Shown here piece by piece: positions 52,401-64,000 of a stretch of 64,000 nucleotides of DNA. How positions within the stretch are numbered: the first letter of the stretch is position 1; each line of letters begins with the position of its first letter. The position numbers and the translations under genes were made by a program. Where the stretch lies: contig CM019216.1 of the NCBI GenBank assembly GCA_009741485.1, forward strand, positions 50,979,792-51,043,791, in the 5' to 3' direction. The notes under the pieces are model-generated. The model did no database searches, was not told where the DNA came from, and worked only from the letters and a program-made list of their open reading frames with translations. The DNA is from Malurus cyaneus samueli (Eukaryota > Chordata > Aves > Passeriformes > Maluridae).

Positions 52401-55400
52401 ATAGTGACAATGGGTACTCTCTGAAAATGATGAAGGTGCATTTGCTTTCAAAGAGCTTAAAGTGCCATAGCATAATCTTCTATAGAAATGCTTTGCACTT
52501 TTGATTTCAGTTAAACAAAGTCTCTCCTGGCCTGGTTTCAGAGGCAAGGAGTCACACTATTCTTATGGGAAAGGAAACTGTTTGAACCCTGGAAGTAGGA
52601 GCACGTTAATGCTGACATGTGTTTTACTCTGCTGCTCCTTTGATCAATACAGTTTCTGTATAAGCAACTTCTTAGCATGCACTCATCTTCTCATTTGTAT
52701 TCTCCTCATGTCAAGCCTTTATAATGAGAACATTTGTACTGAATGAAAATCAGTCCCAAGAGACGGCTGGGCTGAGAAATAAAACACACTCATAGTGGAG
52801 TAATAATTAGAACAGTACACGGGAAAACAAAAAGTGATACGCCTGCCATTCCTGGCATAGCAAAAAGGGCACTCTGGCTCTGATAAGAAAATAATTCTGC
52901 AGCAAGAGGCTGGAGTCTGACTGCTGGTTTGTGGTCTCTGCTCCCACTGCTGTTTATGTGCTTTGTTTAGTGACTCTTGGATGAAAAACGCATTAGCAGA
53001 GACTGGGATGTGGAACTGTTTCTTGCAGGAACTCTCCTCATTGCTGGAAAATAAAGCCCCTTTTTGCTCTTGGTGATTAAGGATTAAACCAATCCAAAAT
53101 GCAGAATTAGGGTAGTTAAGAGGAGATGATTAAGAAATTACACATGAGGATTTCAGTAGAAGCTTATTTGAAATAAAAATTGGATTTCTTTCAGATAAGA
53201 AAGGCAGAGATGATTTGAGGTCAAGATTAACTCCAGAGATTCTGCTGGTATTTTTTTAGCAAAATTACAATTTGGACTAAACCTGAGGAAAAGCATTGCA
53301 TTTCCAGAATACTTTTTACTTTTATTCTTTTTTTTTTTTCTTTTCTTAGCCGTGCACAGAACTTCAGGCACTGAAACACTCAGAAGACAAGAAGATAACA
53401 TGCTGGTATGATTTAACTTCAGTTATAACTCAGAAAACCAAAACATAAAAGAAAAACAAAGACAAGAAGAAATACCAGCAGCTACCGATAAAATTCAAAG
53501 GTACCTGTCAATGTGAAAAAAAAAATATACTAAGTCCAAATGTTTAGAAGAATAAAGCACACAATGAGGCAAAATTATAGTGTTCTCTGCATCGGGGCAG
53601 TCAAATGATGCACATCTGTGTTTGTCACTCTGCTGCACTGTACAGGCAAACATCCCATTTCCCAGTCACATTTTCCAACCAGATACCTGCTAGGAAGAAG
53701 GCTGGACGAGAGTGTGGGTGTGAAACACCCCCCTAGCAGAGCACTGAAGTGAAGGGCTACAAGCAATATTGCAGAAAGAGGCTAAGTCAAGGTAAAGTGA
53801 AGGCAGAGCTCAGGGAGGTGATCTGTAGAGATGCAAGAAGAAGCAAGGAAACAAATTTGAAGCTTTATTTATCATTGTGTAAGTTCTCAGAACCTTCCTC
53901 ACTTTCAGAGAATATCCATTGTCACTAAGTGAAAGTTTATAGAAGAATCAAAATTCCAAAGGTTTTCACAAATTAGATGATTATGTGATCATGAGTTGGA
54001 ACAGTTTCGTAAAGCTGAAACACCACTTACTTAATCCAATTTCTGTGTCTAGAAATCCAAGTGGAGTAAGTAGTCGAATCCTTAAACGTGCACAGAGAGC
54101 TACAGAAATTAATTGCAAATGATCATAAATTCTGAGGGATTCCCCCCTCCAGCCAGCAGAGCAGAGGGAGCAACAAACCTCCCTCCTCCAGAAACAAATG
54201 GATGAGTGAATGCCTGCAAATGGCTCGAGGTGGTGGCCCCAGCATCAAGCCTTGTCCTTGTTAAGCACAGGAAATTGGAATACAAACCTCAGCAAACTTA
54301 TTTACCTTAATTACCAAAAAGGGTCCACAGCAAAACCAGGCAGAATCATCAAGCAAATATGATAACTTAATAAACAAAAACCTTCTTTACCATTGTGCTC
54401 TAAAATTAGATACATCACTGCACTGGGATGGATCATATTGTTTGCAGAATGATTGCTAACAAAAGGAATATGTGGAGAATGGCTAAAGCAACGTCTCAAA
54501 TTAATAGTACTGCAGAGGTAAGTATTAATTTTTTAGTAAATCCAGATAATCTTAACTTCATCCATCCCAGCAAAACTTTAAGTGCAGGGACAATTCTAAT
54601 ATGTATAGTTCCATTGCACTTAAAGCATAAAAGTGTGTTAATCAAAGAAACACAACTGAAACTGCTTTCAGTGGTAGATGTAGCAGAAACTGAAAACCAG
54701 ATTAATTGCTCATTGAGCTAACATTGCCAGTTACCTGCCAGTTATATATTTATTGTATAATTTTCCATGTAGACATAGTAATACTTCTAAAGATAAAGGA
54801 AAGGCACTGAAATACGGAGAACACACACTTAATTTTCACCTTAAGATTATGAAAAAGGAAATGAAGTAATGCATTTTTTTGAGAGACTGGAATTTATCTT
54901 TATTAGTTATGTGCTAGACAGTTTTTGCACTTTCAACATATAAGGATTTACTACTTTGAAAATAACACAGACAAAACCATGTTATGGGGCATCACTGGAT
55001 TTAGTGGGTTACAGGAAAGATAAGTATGGAGAAGCAACAGATCAAATTGTCTCGTTTTGTCTTGTTGCCATGCTGTAACCTCAAACTCTTGGATGACCAC
55101 TTTTCATCTGTCATAACTGCAGAGATGCTTCTTCCTAATTACTTTCTATGTATTTGGGTTTTTTACTACTGTAGCATTTCTGGATCATCAGTATGAATTA
55201 ATAATTTATGTGCAGTCATAATTTACACTAGGGATTGTGATGGAATAACAGAGGCTGGAGGCCATGGGATCAAAGAGAAGAAGGAAATTCTCTGCAGTCA
55301 GTGAAGTCACAGGGGTTGTGAAGAGACTGTGCATGGGGAGCCTGCTCTCTGGGCAGAGCTATGTGCTCTACCAGACTGGGGGACCAACCTGCACCACCAG

Positions 55401-57397
55401 CACAGGAAAACCTGGGCTGGGAAGGTGAACATGGGCAGGTCCTAGCTCAAAATGTGTTATGGCCTCTGCTTCAGGTCAGTTTGTTTGGGCATCTCTAACC
55501 AGGATGAAAGAATCTCCATGAAGTGGACATGCATTACTCAAAAGCATAAAGTGATTGTTTATTATGTAACACATTAAAAAATGGGGTTTTACAAATTACT
55601 AAGTGAAGCTTTTACGTGATCCCCATCCCAAAGTCTCTCTGTTGGCCAGGCAGGCATGGAGCAGGAAAAGAGTCAGTGTCTCCAGTCTCCTGGACTGAAG
55701 TCTCCGTGGTGCTGAACTGCCACCTGTCATCCCCTCCACCCATGCTGGTCCTCCAGCCCTGAGAGCCAGCGATTCCCGCTTTGCTGAGCTCCTCACATCC
55801 TTCTCATCATGCCAGCATCCATCAGAGCTGCTCAGGGCAGCTCTCAGCACAGACCTTGGCCCCAGGTTTGGGGAGCCACAACATGCCTGGCAGCCTCGCC
55901 ACATCCACATCTGTCATGTGGGCTGCTCTCCACACCAGCAGACAATTCCATCCAAATGCTAGATTAGCTTATGCATGGGTGGATTAATGTTACTATTTGT
56001 ATTCCAGACTCAAGCTGGTCCTTGCAAGAATTAGATTAAGGAGGTTTCAGAGAAGTGTTAGCCAACATTTGTTAATCATTATCTTTGAATGTAATCTCAG
56101 AGCACTTGGCTCTGCCAAAATATTGTACATTTTCTCACCCTGCCCCCTTTCCTCACTCCAGAGAAGTCCGAAGAGAAGCTTGCTTTGCCCACAGCTGGCC
56201 CCAGAGGCACAGGAAACTCATGTACAAAATCAAATGGAACCCTATGGCAATGGACACTGAACCACAGAAAAAAACCTCCATATTGCACGTAGCCTTCTCC
56301 TCTGGTTTACTTGGGAGTCATCCAGTGTTGCTCCTTTGGTGGGGATTATGCTCAGTTTGGCTGTTTTGTGTAATTCATCCTTCGCTAACCATGTTATTTA
56401 GATATGGAAGTTTGTGTAAGACCAGTTTGAAAATAAACACAAGCCCAACAGAGACCCAGCACTGTCTGGTGTGAATATGTTGCAGTATCTGTGTTAAACT
56501 CTCCTGACATTAAAGAAGCTTTGTAACCCACCAACACTTAGCCTGGAAATCACACAAATAAATTAAGGAGGTTTCAAGAGAAATGAGAGAGAAAAAAGCT
56601 TGCCAATGGATTTAGCTGTATCCAGAAGTTTTATTAATTGTACGAGAAAACACACTGGATTATGAACAAAGCACTTGCATGCCCTCTGCTTTCTTCTGCT
56701 GCTGGAGAAGTCCATGTCACATAAGTTACATGACATGAACTGCTTTGCTCATTCATGTGAACACCATAAGGTTCTTTATTGCAAAGAAAAAGAGACTCAA
56801 AGTGGCAGAACAGCCAGAAGCTGAGCAAACCTGCGCTAGGAGACCCCGGAGTTAGAGAATCTGATTTCAAACCAAGTAATCATCACGAGGGTCGTTCATC
56901 ACCCAGATTTCTCTATTGAGAGGGCAGAGAGAGAAGTAGAATCCCAAAACTGAAGCTAAATATTTATTAGGCAGTTGTTTATACAGTGGACTGCTGGCAT
57001 GATGCCTAAAGTAGCCCTGTTTTTAATCAGACTACTTCAGAGTGTGTTTAAAGACTGAAAATGCCTTTGCTACCCAACTGAGGTAAATTCCCACAACAGT
57101 CTATGGGAAAAATATAACCAGAGTATCACATTTGCATTAACAGAAATGAAAGTATACTAAGGCCAACAATGAATATCTTTAAAACCCTTGTTCTGAGCCT
57201 CTGGGATAAACACAGTTAAATAATGGCAAAATAAACCTGTGAGCATACTTACAAATTCATTCCACAAGTCACATTGTTGCTTTTTATAGGATCAAAAATC
57301 ATGCAAAAAATTATGCAAGAATAATCAGCCAAGTTTTTATGAACAAAACAAAACACTAGTGAAACTCAACATTTTTTTGTCTGTTTTTGACTGTTTC
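49421..57397. other. Downstream intergenic DNA, no recognised gene
   Basis: No exon of a known neighbour is recognised. GC-richer stretches at about 55250-55450 and 55600-55980 carry only short overlapping ORFs and no repeat I can name. In mammals ARG1, MED23 and ENPP3 follow AKAP7. No arginase or MED23 C-terminal exon could be read here on either strand. Confidence 0.55.
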
Positions 57398-57436
57398 TCT
57401 TGTGGGCTTCCTCCAACTCAGAATATTCTGTGGTTT
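57398..57436 (+). mobile_element. Very short CR1 3'-tail fragment
   Basis: TCTTGTGGGCTTCCTCCAAC followed by TCAGAATATTCTGTGGTT matches the CR1-type tail of the SINE at 46786-46847. It is probably the remnant of a truncated CR1 or SINE copy. The identification rests on about 39 bases. Confidence 0.7.
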
Positions 57437-60175
57437 CAGAGCCAAATGAGAACAGGAAATCTGTCTCCTGTCTTAACAGGTATTACAGATATCAAGCTGT
57501 AGTTTACATACATTAATATATTGTTTTAAACCAAAATTTTTTCCCCTTTGCTTAAATCATATGAATGTAATAACTGAGATAGCACAAAGAGCCACGTTCC
57601 TGCTTATAGGATCAGTGGCTGCTTCAGCAGGGGCAGCTGAATGTTTCTTTCCCTGGCACATCCTCCCAGTTTCCAGCAATCAACCCTTCAGGGAGTCTGT
57701 GAGTAGGAACTTGCATCTGGAACCGGAGGCTTTGATTACTAGCCTGATTAGCAAAAATGAAAATTATTTCCAAAGAGAAGCAAAGAGACATAAGATGATA
57801 ATAAAAGACAGTGGAGATCATAAGTGAATTAATGAGCAAAAGAAAAACTCAGTCCTATTTCACAATAATAATTTGAGTTTTATTTGGTATAATTTCAGCT
57901 CTCATGGAAGCAGAGCTGGGCTGCAAAGTGCAGAATGTCTTGGGTTGGTCTTATGCCCTGCTGCTACAGGCTGTGAATCTGTACCCAGAGTGTGCACAGG
58001 ACATGGCCAAGCTCATCCTGCACCATGGCTCTTCCTGCAGCAAGCCTTGCCCAGAGCTCTTTGATGCTCACCCTGGCAGCTGTCCCTGTGCTGTTGTGCC
58101 AAGTCAGAGGTGTTTGCCTGCCGAGGTCAGGGACAGGCTCCTGGCAGCAAGGTGCTGGGCACCTCTGTTTTCCAGACAGGGCACTGCAAATCCTCACCCC
58201 TTGGGAGGCCCAGAGACCGTGGTGTCCAAATGAGGAGCAGCCATGTGGTTCTGCCTGGCACAGATGTGGTGCCTTGGCCAAGATCACCTTCTCATCACAG
58301 GCAGGCAATCTGGGTAATTGACACACTCCCGGGGCAAATGTATTCCACCTAGGCCAGAGAGTCAGATTGGACCAAATAGATAATGTATTGTGACTGCAGA
58401 AAATACTTATTTTGAAATAAAATAGTGTGCTATTAGATCAGGATGAAATGTTACCTGAATAATAATTAAAATTGAAATTACTGGTTTTTTCCTCACTTGG
58501 TTTGGTGGTGCATTAGCATTGCCAGAGCTAGAAGAGAGTCTGTTTCTCCTTAGTGCACCAAAGCTGCTCACTGGAGAGAATGATTCATTCATATTGCTCT
58601 CCTGTTGTGCTCCTTTCTTATTTATCTTCTGTTAAATTACGGTTCTTCTTGAAGACATGCCAGCAGGCTGGGTCTGTGTTATTTCTTGGTGCTCTGACAG
58701 CCTGGATCCTTTCAATGGATTGTGTTGCAGTAAGGGATACCACAGGAAGCTGCCAGGACACAAACAGAAGAAGGATTTAGCACACAGTAGATAATCGACC
58801 TGTGGAACCTACAGCAGAAGGATCTGGTTAGTGGAAAATCTTTACATGGCTTGAGGGATGAACGGATGACAGGAAATCCACTGTGGGTTGATATCAAAAC
58901 CACATCCACTTTAGGGAAGCCCCAGTCGTAAAGCTGTTTGTCTTTTAAAATATAAAGTTTCATAAATGTTTCATTTGGCCAGTTTGTAAAAGATGTGAGC
59001 TTTGTTACCTTTACTCCTTGGGCTTTGGAAAGTTGCTATACAATTCATTTGATCATATAGAGGAAAAGCATTGTGGTCAAGCTGTGATCAGATTACCAAT
59101 AAAAATATAATCATAGGCTTGTTAAATTCACAAGAGCCTACTGGAGGTGATAATATGTGCAGATTACTCTTTTAAAGCCCCAGGGGATTTTCATGTTTCA
59201 GCAGTATTTTTCCCACCACTGGCACAGGGAATTATTCTCCATCCCTTGCACCTTAGCTGAATTTAGGGCTTCTTGCTAGCACAAATAACCCACTTGCTAT
59301 TTCTTTTCTCTTTGGGAATGTGTTTTCTTCTTCTCAAATGGGAACTATATTGTATTTTTGTATTTGTATTTGTATATGCTCTAGGACAGACTTTCTGGAT
59401 TGATGCATCTAGAACTGAAGACATGGTTATCATTCCAGAGTCACATATGCTCTGGCATGATGATATTTTCTTTTATAATCCCTATTTATATCCTAGTAAT
59501 TCATAACATTCAGTTTAGCTTTTTGATCACTGACCTGAACTAAGGTGAAATTTTCAGAGAAATACTCACAATGATTGCAAGATCTTTTTCCTGGGTAGCA
59601 AAAGCTCATATAGAAAACAGCATTATGAATGTGTAATTAAAGTAGGTTTTGCATTGATTTCTATGTATCAGTGTTGCATTTATTCAGCCATTTATTGATA
59701 TTCTCACAAAATATTTTTACAGGTCTTGGTAGACTTAGCTATGATTACTGTGAGTAATTCAATATTTTCAGCAAAAAGTGTCTCCTGAGTCTCCACATTA
59801 TTTTCGGGATCACTTACAAGCATTTATGGAATTCTACATTTCCTATTACTCTACTAATTTTGTAACCATAATTGCTTAGTTTCTTTAATGCACTCTGAGA
59901 AGAGACATTGTTAAAATGAGTTGGTGATTAGCTCATCCTTAATTGCATGTTTGTTGTGATCTTCAAATAGCTCCAACAGCTTTTACTCTAAAAGCCATGT
60001 TGATTCATTCCATATATCACATATTTCTCTATTTTCTGATGTGTTCCCATTAACCTGCTCAGTGTATAAGGCACATTCATCTCCTTGTGATTCTCAAAAT
60101 TTCTCCAGGAGTTTCATTAAATATTGATGCCATATTTACTGCTTTCGAATCCTTGGGATCTGAAATATTTTTAAG
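57437..60175. other. Intergenic DNA; GC-rich segment near 57.9-58.3 kb
   Basis: Between 57904 and 58326 the sequence is clearly GC-richer than its surroundings. It is open in several frames on both strands at once (ORFs of 109-120 codons). None of the translations is recognised, and openness in several overlapping frames is typical of composition rather than coding. The remainder is AT-rich and featureless. Confidence 0.5.
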
Positions 60176-60448
60176 TTGTGGGGTACAGTGTGGTCATTTC
60201 AAACCATCCTAGGATTGAGTCATGCAGAAATAACTCATGTTCTGGTAGCCAGAATTCACTGTGTCTGTTTAGCAGCATTGCTTCATTTCAGAGGAGAAGC
60301 AGTCCAGACTCAGCACCTCATCCACCTACAGGGAGCAGCACCTTTCATTTGTATCTGTTGCTTTCAGCTCCAGGAGTTTTGGGTTTGCCATGCTGCTTAT
60401 AAAGTCACGACAGTGAACAGCAAGAACAAGCACCTGCTGTCAGTGACC

Positions 60449-61075
60449 TTAACAGAGTGTACAGTGCTCTTTCAATTCAAAGGTTTTAATGGTCCCTGTG
60501 CCAAAATATGCTGTGAAAAACGTGCTAGATCCTTTATCAATACAAGTATAATAAAACTGGCATGGATAAATACATTTTCCTATATGAGAAGCTCTAATAG
60601 TTGTGCCCTTATACAACTGCCTGCTTCTCAGTGACCAGTGACCAGAACAAACCTGGACCACACAAGGCCTCACAACCAAAAAGTTAAAAGGGTCCTTCTT
60701 CTTTTTCAGATGAACAATTTGGTTAATAAAATCTCCCAAGAATGGGTTCACCTCAGGGGAGAAAAGAGATCGTAGTGGAGGTAAAATTGCATTGCTCTCT
60801 CCTTTCGTCCTTCTGCCAAGGCTCATGCAGGTGAAATTAGGACACAAACCCAGACAGCAGTTCATTGTAGGAAGGAGGTGATGGGAGACCATCCAAGTAT
60901 TTACAATAGCTCTTTTCTCTTTATGGTATTTAGAATTAGGCAATTTGAGGGGTAGAAAATAAGGGTCTGAGAGAGAGAGAGAATTTAACAAAAAGAAAAA
61001 CCTTTCATACTGAAGGTAATAATATTTCATGCAAGAAAATTTATTTCTGACCTTCAAAAAGAAAGATGCTTTCAA
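60449..61075 (-). other. Longest open reading frame in the window, unrecognised
   Basis: An ATG-started frame of 208 codons runs on the minus strand. It begins MKASFFLKVRNKFSC and contains LGRRTKGESNAILPPLRSL and NPFLGDFINQIVHLKKKKD. There is a hydrophobic stretch but no signal peptide, catalytic motif or domain that I can name. The + strand carries an overlapping 152-codon frame at 60176-60634. In AT-rich DNA a 208-codon frame is unusual, but no promoter or splice evidence supports a gene. It may be a decayed repeat or chance. Confidence 0.2.
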
Positions 61076-61983
61076 TTTTCTGTAATTCTAAAGCCATTTT
61101 GCACCATCTGGAATTATGTTGCAGTTTTCAAGCAGCAAACTTTTTTATTCTTGTGTAACCTTCATATCTTAGTTTCAGTGATCTCTAAAACTCAGTTACA
61201 ATAACGGTATTTTATTATATAGACCAAATATCAAGCATCAAATGCCAGATTGATTTTCTCTTCAGAGATTCCATTTCTTTATGTGCAAGTGGTTACATCC
61301 TTGCAAGGAGTCTGTTATAGCACTTCTCCTTCTGCTGGGGATGGAAACAGAACCCTGTTCAACCCATGGCTCGAGCCCAAGCCTGCTAAGCGCACTGGCA
61401 ATGCTGCCTGCGATTTTAGCACTATGGAAAGCAGGCTTGAAAGGCTCAAGGTCCCATCAGCCTTCTGAGGAATGTAGCAAGAGTAACAGATTCAAGAATC
61501 CAATTTAAGTCTTCATTCTCAAATGTAAAGCTCAGCACTAGAGAAGATCTTTGGCAGATATCAATGTAATTTGATTGACTTCAGTTCATTCTAAGAATGA
61601 ACCAGGACACACCGACCTGAAAATGTACCTTTGGGATTATATTTTTCCACAATGACAAACAGATTTATCGAGACAAAAATTATCTGTATATTTAGACATA
61701 GTCCACAGCACAAGACTCATTTGCAAGAGTACAAATTCATGAACCTCGGTTCACAGAATCCGTCACCTTAATATTTAAAATAAATTCAAAACAAATGCAA
61801 CAGTCTCATGCCTCTGGTTATCTCAGCTGCCAGTGGTAAGTAATCTTGGCAAATCCACTTAGAGATTAGAGCAGGTGTTTAGATACACAACTGAAAAAGC
61901 ACCTAAACCTTGTGCCTGGGATGGAACAAAGTTTTCCTTATGATTACTGAGATTTCCTGCTTCGTTTGGGCTTTGGAAACAGT

Positions 61984-62021
61984 TTAACTCGACTGTGCAG
62001 CAGTTTCAGTCATAGCAACGT
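61984..62021 (-). other. Possible terminal exon of a minus-strand transcript
   Basis: Read on the minus strand, a very strong acceptor (TTTATTCTCTGTTTCACAG) is followed by AC and the codons for VAMTETAAQSS, then TAA. The phase fits the candidate exon at 62723-62773, giving ..ECLQL-D-VAMTETAAQSS. No known protein with this C-terminus comes to mind; in particular it does not look like the MED23 C-terminus. Low confidence, since short exons with good splice sites also occur by chance or in lncRNAs. Confidence 0.18.
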
Positions 62022-62722
62022 CTGTGAAACAGAGAATAAAACATGAAAAAGCAAAAATTAGTGAGTCCTCAAAATCCTATAACATTTGTTTGGCATTAGT
62101 TATTATTCTGAAATTAAAACCTGAAGCAGAAACCTCCCATTGAGGAAAAGCTGCTCATACCTTTCTTTTCTTGGAATAGTCTCTCTTCCCTCAGAAAAAT
62201 GCTGAAAATACCAAGAAACAAGCATTCAATTTCTGTAAGTTTTTCCAGCTGGGCAGCTTTGTTCAGCTAAAATATTCTTAATCTCTTAAGCGTGATCAGA
62301 TGCCACTTCTTTGCAGGCTGCATGAGTCCTCCTCTGACCTTGTAAATAGAGTTTATACGTATACTCATCTACAGCTCTCGTTTGCAATGCCAGAGGCAAT
62401 TTAATTGTTTGGTACTTTCATTAGTCCCCTATTGATTGGCTCCTCTTCCTCCCTGCTGTGCACAGAAAGATACATTTCCTCTTGCTATTTGCTCTTTAAC
62501 AAAGCCCTCTTACAGTTCCTTTGGCATTTTGATGATATTTGATACTAACCTTACCTGGTTGTTCTTAAAGCAGCATTTTAATTTAGTATTTTATTTAAAG
62601 CAACATTTTAAGTGACTTTATCTGGCCCTCGAAGTTGGACTCTGTACTTAGTAAATCACTTCTCCTCCCTCCAGGGTCTATGAAACTGAGCACTGGGCTG
62701 AGAAGGGAGAGGCTTTCCTTAC

Positions 62723-62773
62723 CTAGCTGAAGGCATTCCTGACAAATACTGCAGTGTACCCTCAGAGCATATC
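62723..62773 (-). other. Possible 51-nt internal exon of a minus-strand transcript
   Basis: On the minus strand the segment is bounded by GGTGCTGTTCTTCACAG (acceptor) and CTAG|GTAAGG (donor), both close to consensus. One frame reads YALRVHCSICQECLQL and ends in phase 1, matching the exon at 61984-62021. Another frame is also open (ICSEGTLQYLSGMPSA). A further consensus donor, GGAG|GTGAGT on the minus strand at 63814, could belong to an upstream exon. The function is unknown. Confidence 0.18.
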
Positions 62774-64000
62774 CTGTGAAGAACAGCACCCTCACACTCT
62801 ATGGGGCGTTGCAGATGGGACACTGGGACCTCTGAGAGCTCAGAGAAGAGTCTGCAATTCCACATGACCCAGTTGGAACCAGATGAGAGCAGCCATGGGA
62901 AAATCCTGCCCTGCCTTGTTCCAGTCAGGGGCTGCTACACCAGATCGCTCTGATATATTGGTTTAAAACAGGCTTTCCTTCATGCTGCAAAGCCACACCA
63001 CTCCCAGCCCCTTTCTCCAGCTGCTGCCTTCTATGCTAGGACATTTGGGGACCCTTGGGGAAAGAGATCCTCCAGTGCAGTGTAGAAAGTCTGTGACTTT
63101 GGAGGCAGTGTTCTTATGGCAACTGAGGCTGCTAAACTGCCACATCTGTGTGTTTGCATGTTCCCCAGCCTGCACAGAACAGGGCTGAAGTCACTGGAAG
63201 TGCCAACATGACACTTCATCTGTGCTGAGTCCTTCTGCCAGAATGACTCAACTTCAGCCACGTGATGTGTGAATAAAAATAGGAATAAGCTTGGGCATTG
63301 ATTTATGGTATGAAAGATCAGATATCGAAAGCTAAATTGTTAAGAACTTCCTTTTGATCTGAAAACTAACAAGGAAGATGTGAAAAAGCTCTGATAGCAA
63401 AGTTCTCCACTGCAAAGGTCTTTCTTGATGCCTCAGGAAAATGTCAGCACAAAGGAGCAAAATCCTGGAATGCTTGGGGCATCTCCTCACCCTGAACCCC
63501 ATGTGCCAGACACCTCCTGTCCCTGCCAGCACACTGGGGTTCTCCCACCATGCTGGGAGGGCTGTCGTTTTCTCAGGAAGCTTTCTGGAGGCAGGAGACC
63601 CTTCTCCCTGGCTGGGACACCCCATTTTTTGTTCAGACTTGGCCAGAAATAGCTTAATTTTGTGCAAAGATTTTGCCTATGGAAATAAAGTCATAGAGCT
63701 GGTCTTGGGACAAGTTCTTCATCTTCGTTCAGGGAAGTTGAGTGTCCCATGAGCCACAGCAATTCCTGAGAGGGCTGAGGGCCCTCCAACCCTGCCCCAT
63801 GTTGCAGACTCACCTCCTTCACTGTTGAACGTCTCTGCAGAGCCCCTGAGTGCTTTTCACCATTTAATATGATATCCCAAGAGCCCAGGTGCTTGGAGGT
63901 CTCTGGGGCCCTGGGGGCTGCTCCTGGGCATCCTCAAAGGCCTCCAGCTGATGGCAGCAAGCAGGACAGGGTACAGCCACACAATCCTCTGCACTTCCAG
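62774..64000. other. GC-richer end of window, no recognised gene
   Basis: The last 1.2 kb is less AT-rich than most of the window and has several overlapping ORFs of 70-111 codons on both strands, none recognised. A possible donor for a minus-strand transcript lies at 63812-63813 (GTGAGT on the minus strand). Confidence 0.5.

Overview
The window is vertebrate nuclear DNA and almost certainly avian. It is AT-rich and exon-poor. It carries several 3'-end fragments of CR1 (Chicken Repeat 1) LINEs, a bird-type ERVL-like solo LTR, and a short tRNA-Ile-headed SINE with a CR1-like tail that resembles the passerine TguSINE1 family. That SINE makes a songbird or other passerine the best guess. There are no bacterial-type operons, ribosome binding sites, CRISPR arrays or phage genes.

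The one gene I can identify firmly is AKAP7 (A-kinase anchoring protein 7, AKAP15/AKAP18), on the + strand. Three pieces are visible. (1) Bases 1-91 are the end of the internal exon that closes the 2H-phosphoesterase-like central domain of the long (gamma/delta-type) isoform; its earlier exons lie to the left of the window. (2) A CpG-rich block at about 22.02-22.60 kb looks like the internal promoter of the short membrane-bound isoform. It contains the alternative first coding exon at 22474-22522, which begins MGQLCCFPF and so carries the myristoylation/palmitoylation signal. (3) The shared last coding exon is at 47180-47382 and encodes the PKA-RII-binding amphipathic helix. All splice phases agree: both upstream exons end in phase 1 at strong GTAAGT donors and join the same acceptor. 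The short isoform would be 83 residues, close to the 81 of human AKAP7 alpha. A 3'UTR of about 2 kb runs to a canonical AATAAA at 49396.

Region by region: 92-22019 is the first half of a roughly 47 kb intron, with a CR1 fragment at 2.2-2.65 kb, microsatellite and poly-T tracts, and a minus-strand solo LTR at 20.27-20.80 kb. The internal promoter and short first exon follow. 22523-47179 is the second half of the intron, with three CR1 fragments, a 27-bp tandem duplication, a near-perfect palindrome at 32.44 kb and the SINE at 46.70 kb. 47180-49420 is the AKAP7 3' end. 49421-64000 is downstream DNA in which I recognise no known gene, only a CR1 tail fragment and a few unexplained open or spliceable segments.

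The most interesting unexplained signal is at 48140-48336, about 760 bp beyond the normal AKAP7 stop. A strong splice acceptor is followed by 64 open codons with a helix-like protein sequence, ending in TGA. Its phase matches a cryptic GTAAGA donor inside the last AKAP7 exon (47348) and also the donor of the short first exon. This suggests an alternative AKAP7 C-terminus. Weaker leads are a possible minus-strand spliced transcript at 61.98-63.85 kb, a 208-codon minus-strand ORF at 60.45-61.08 kb, and a protein-like segment at 3.38-3.57 kb.
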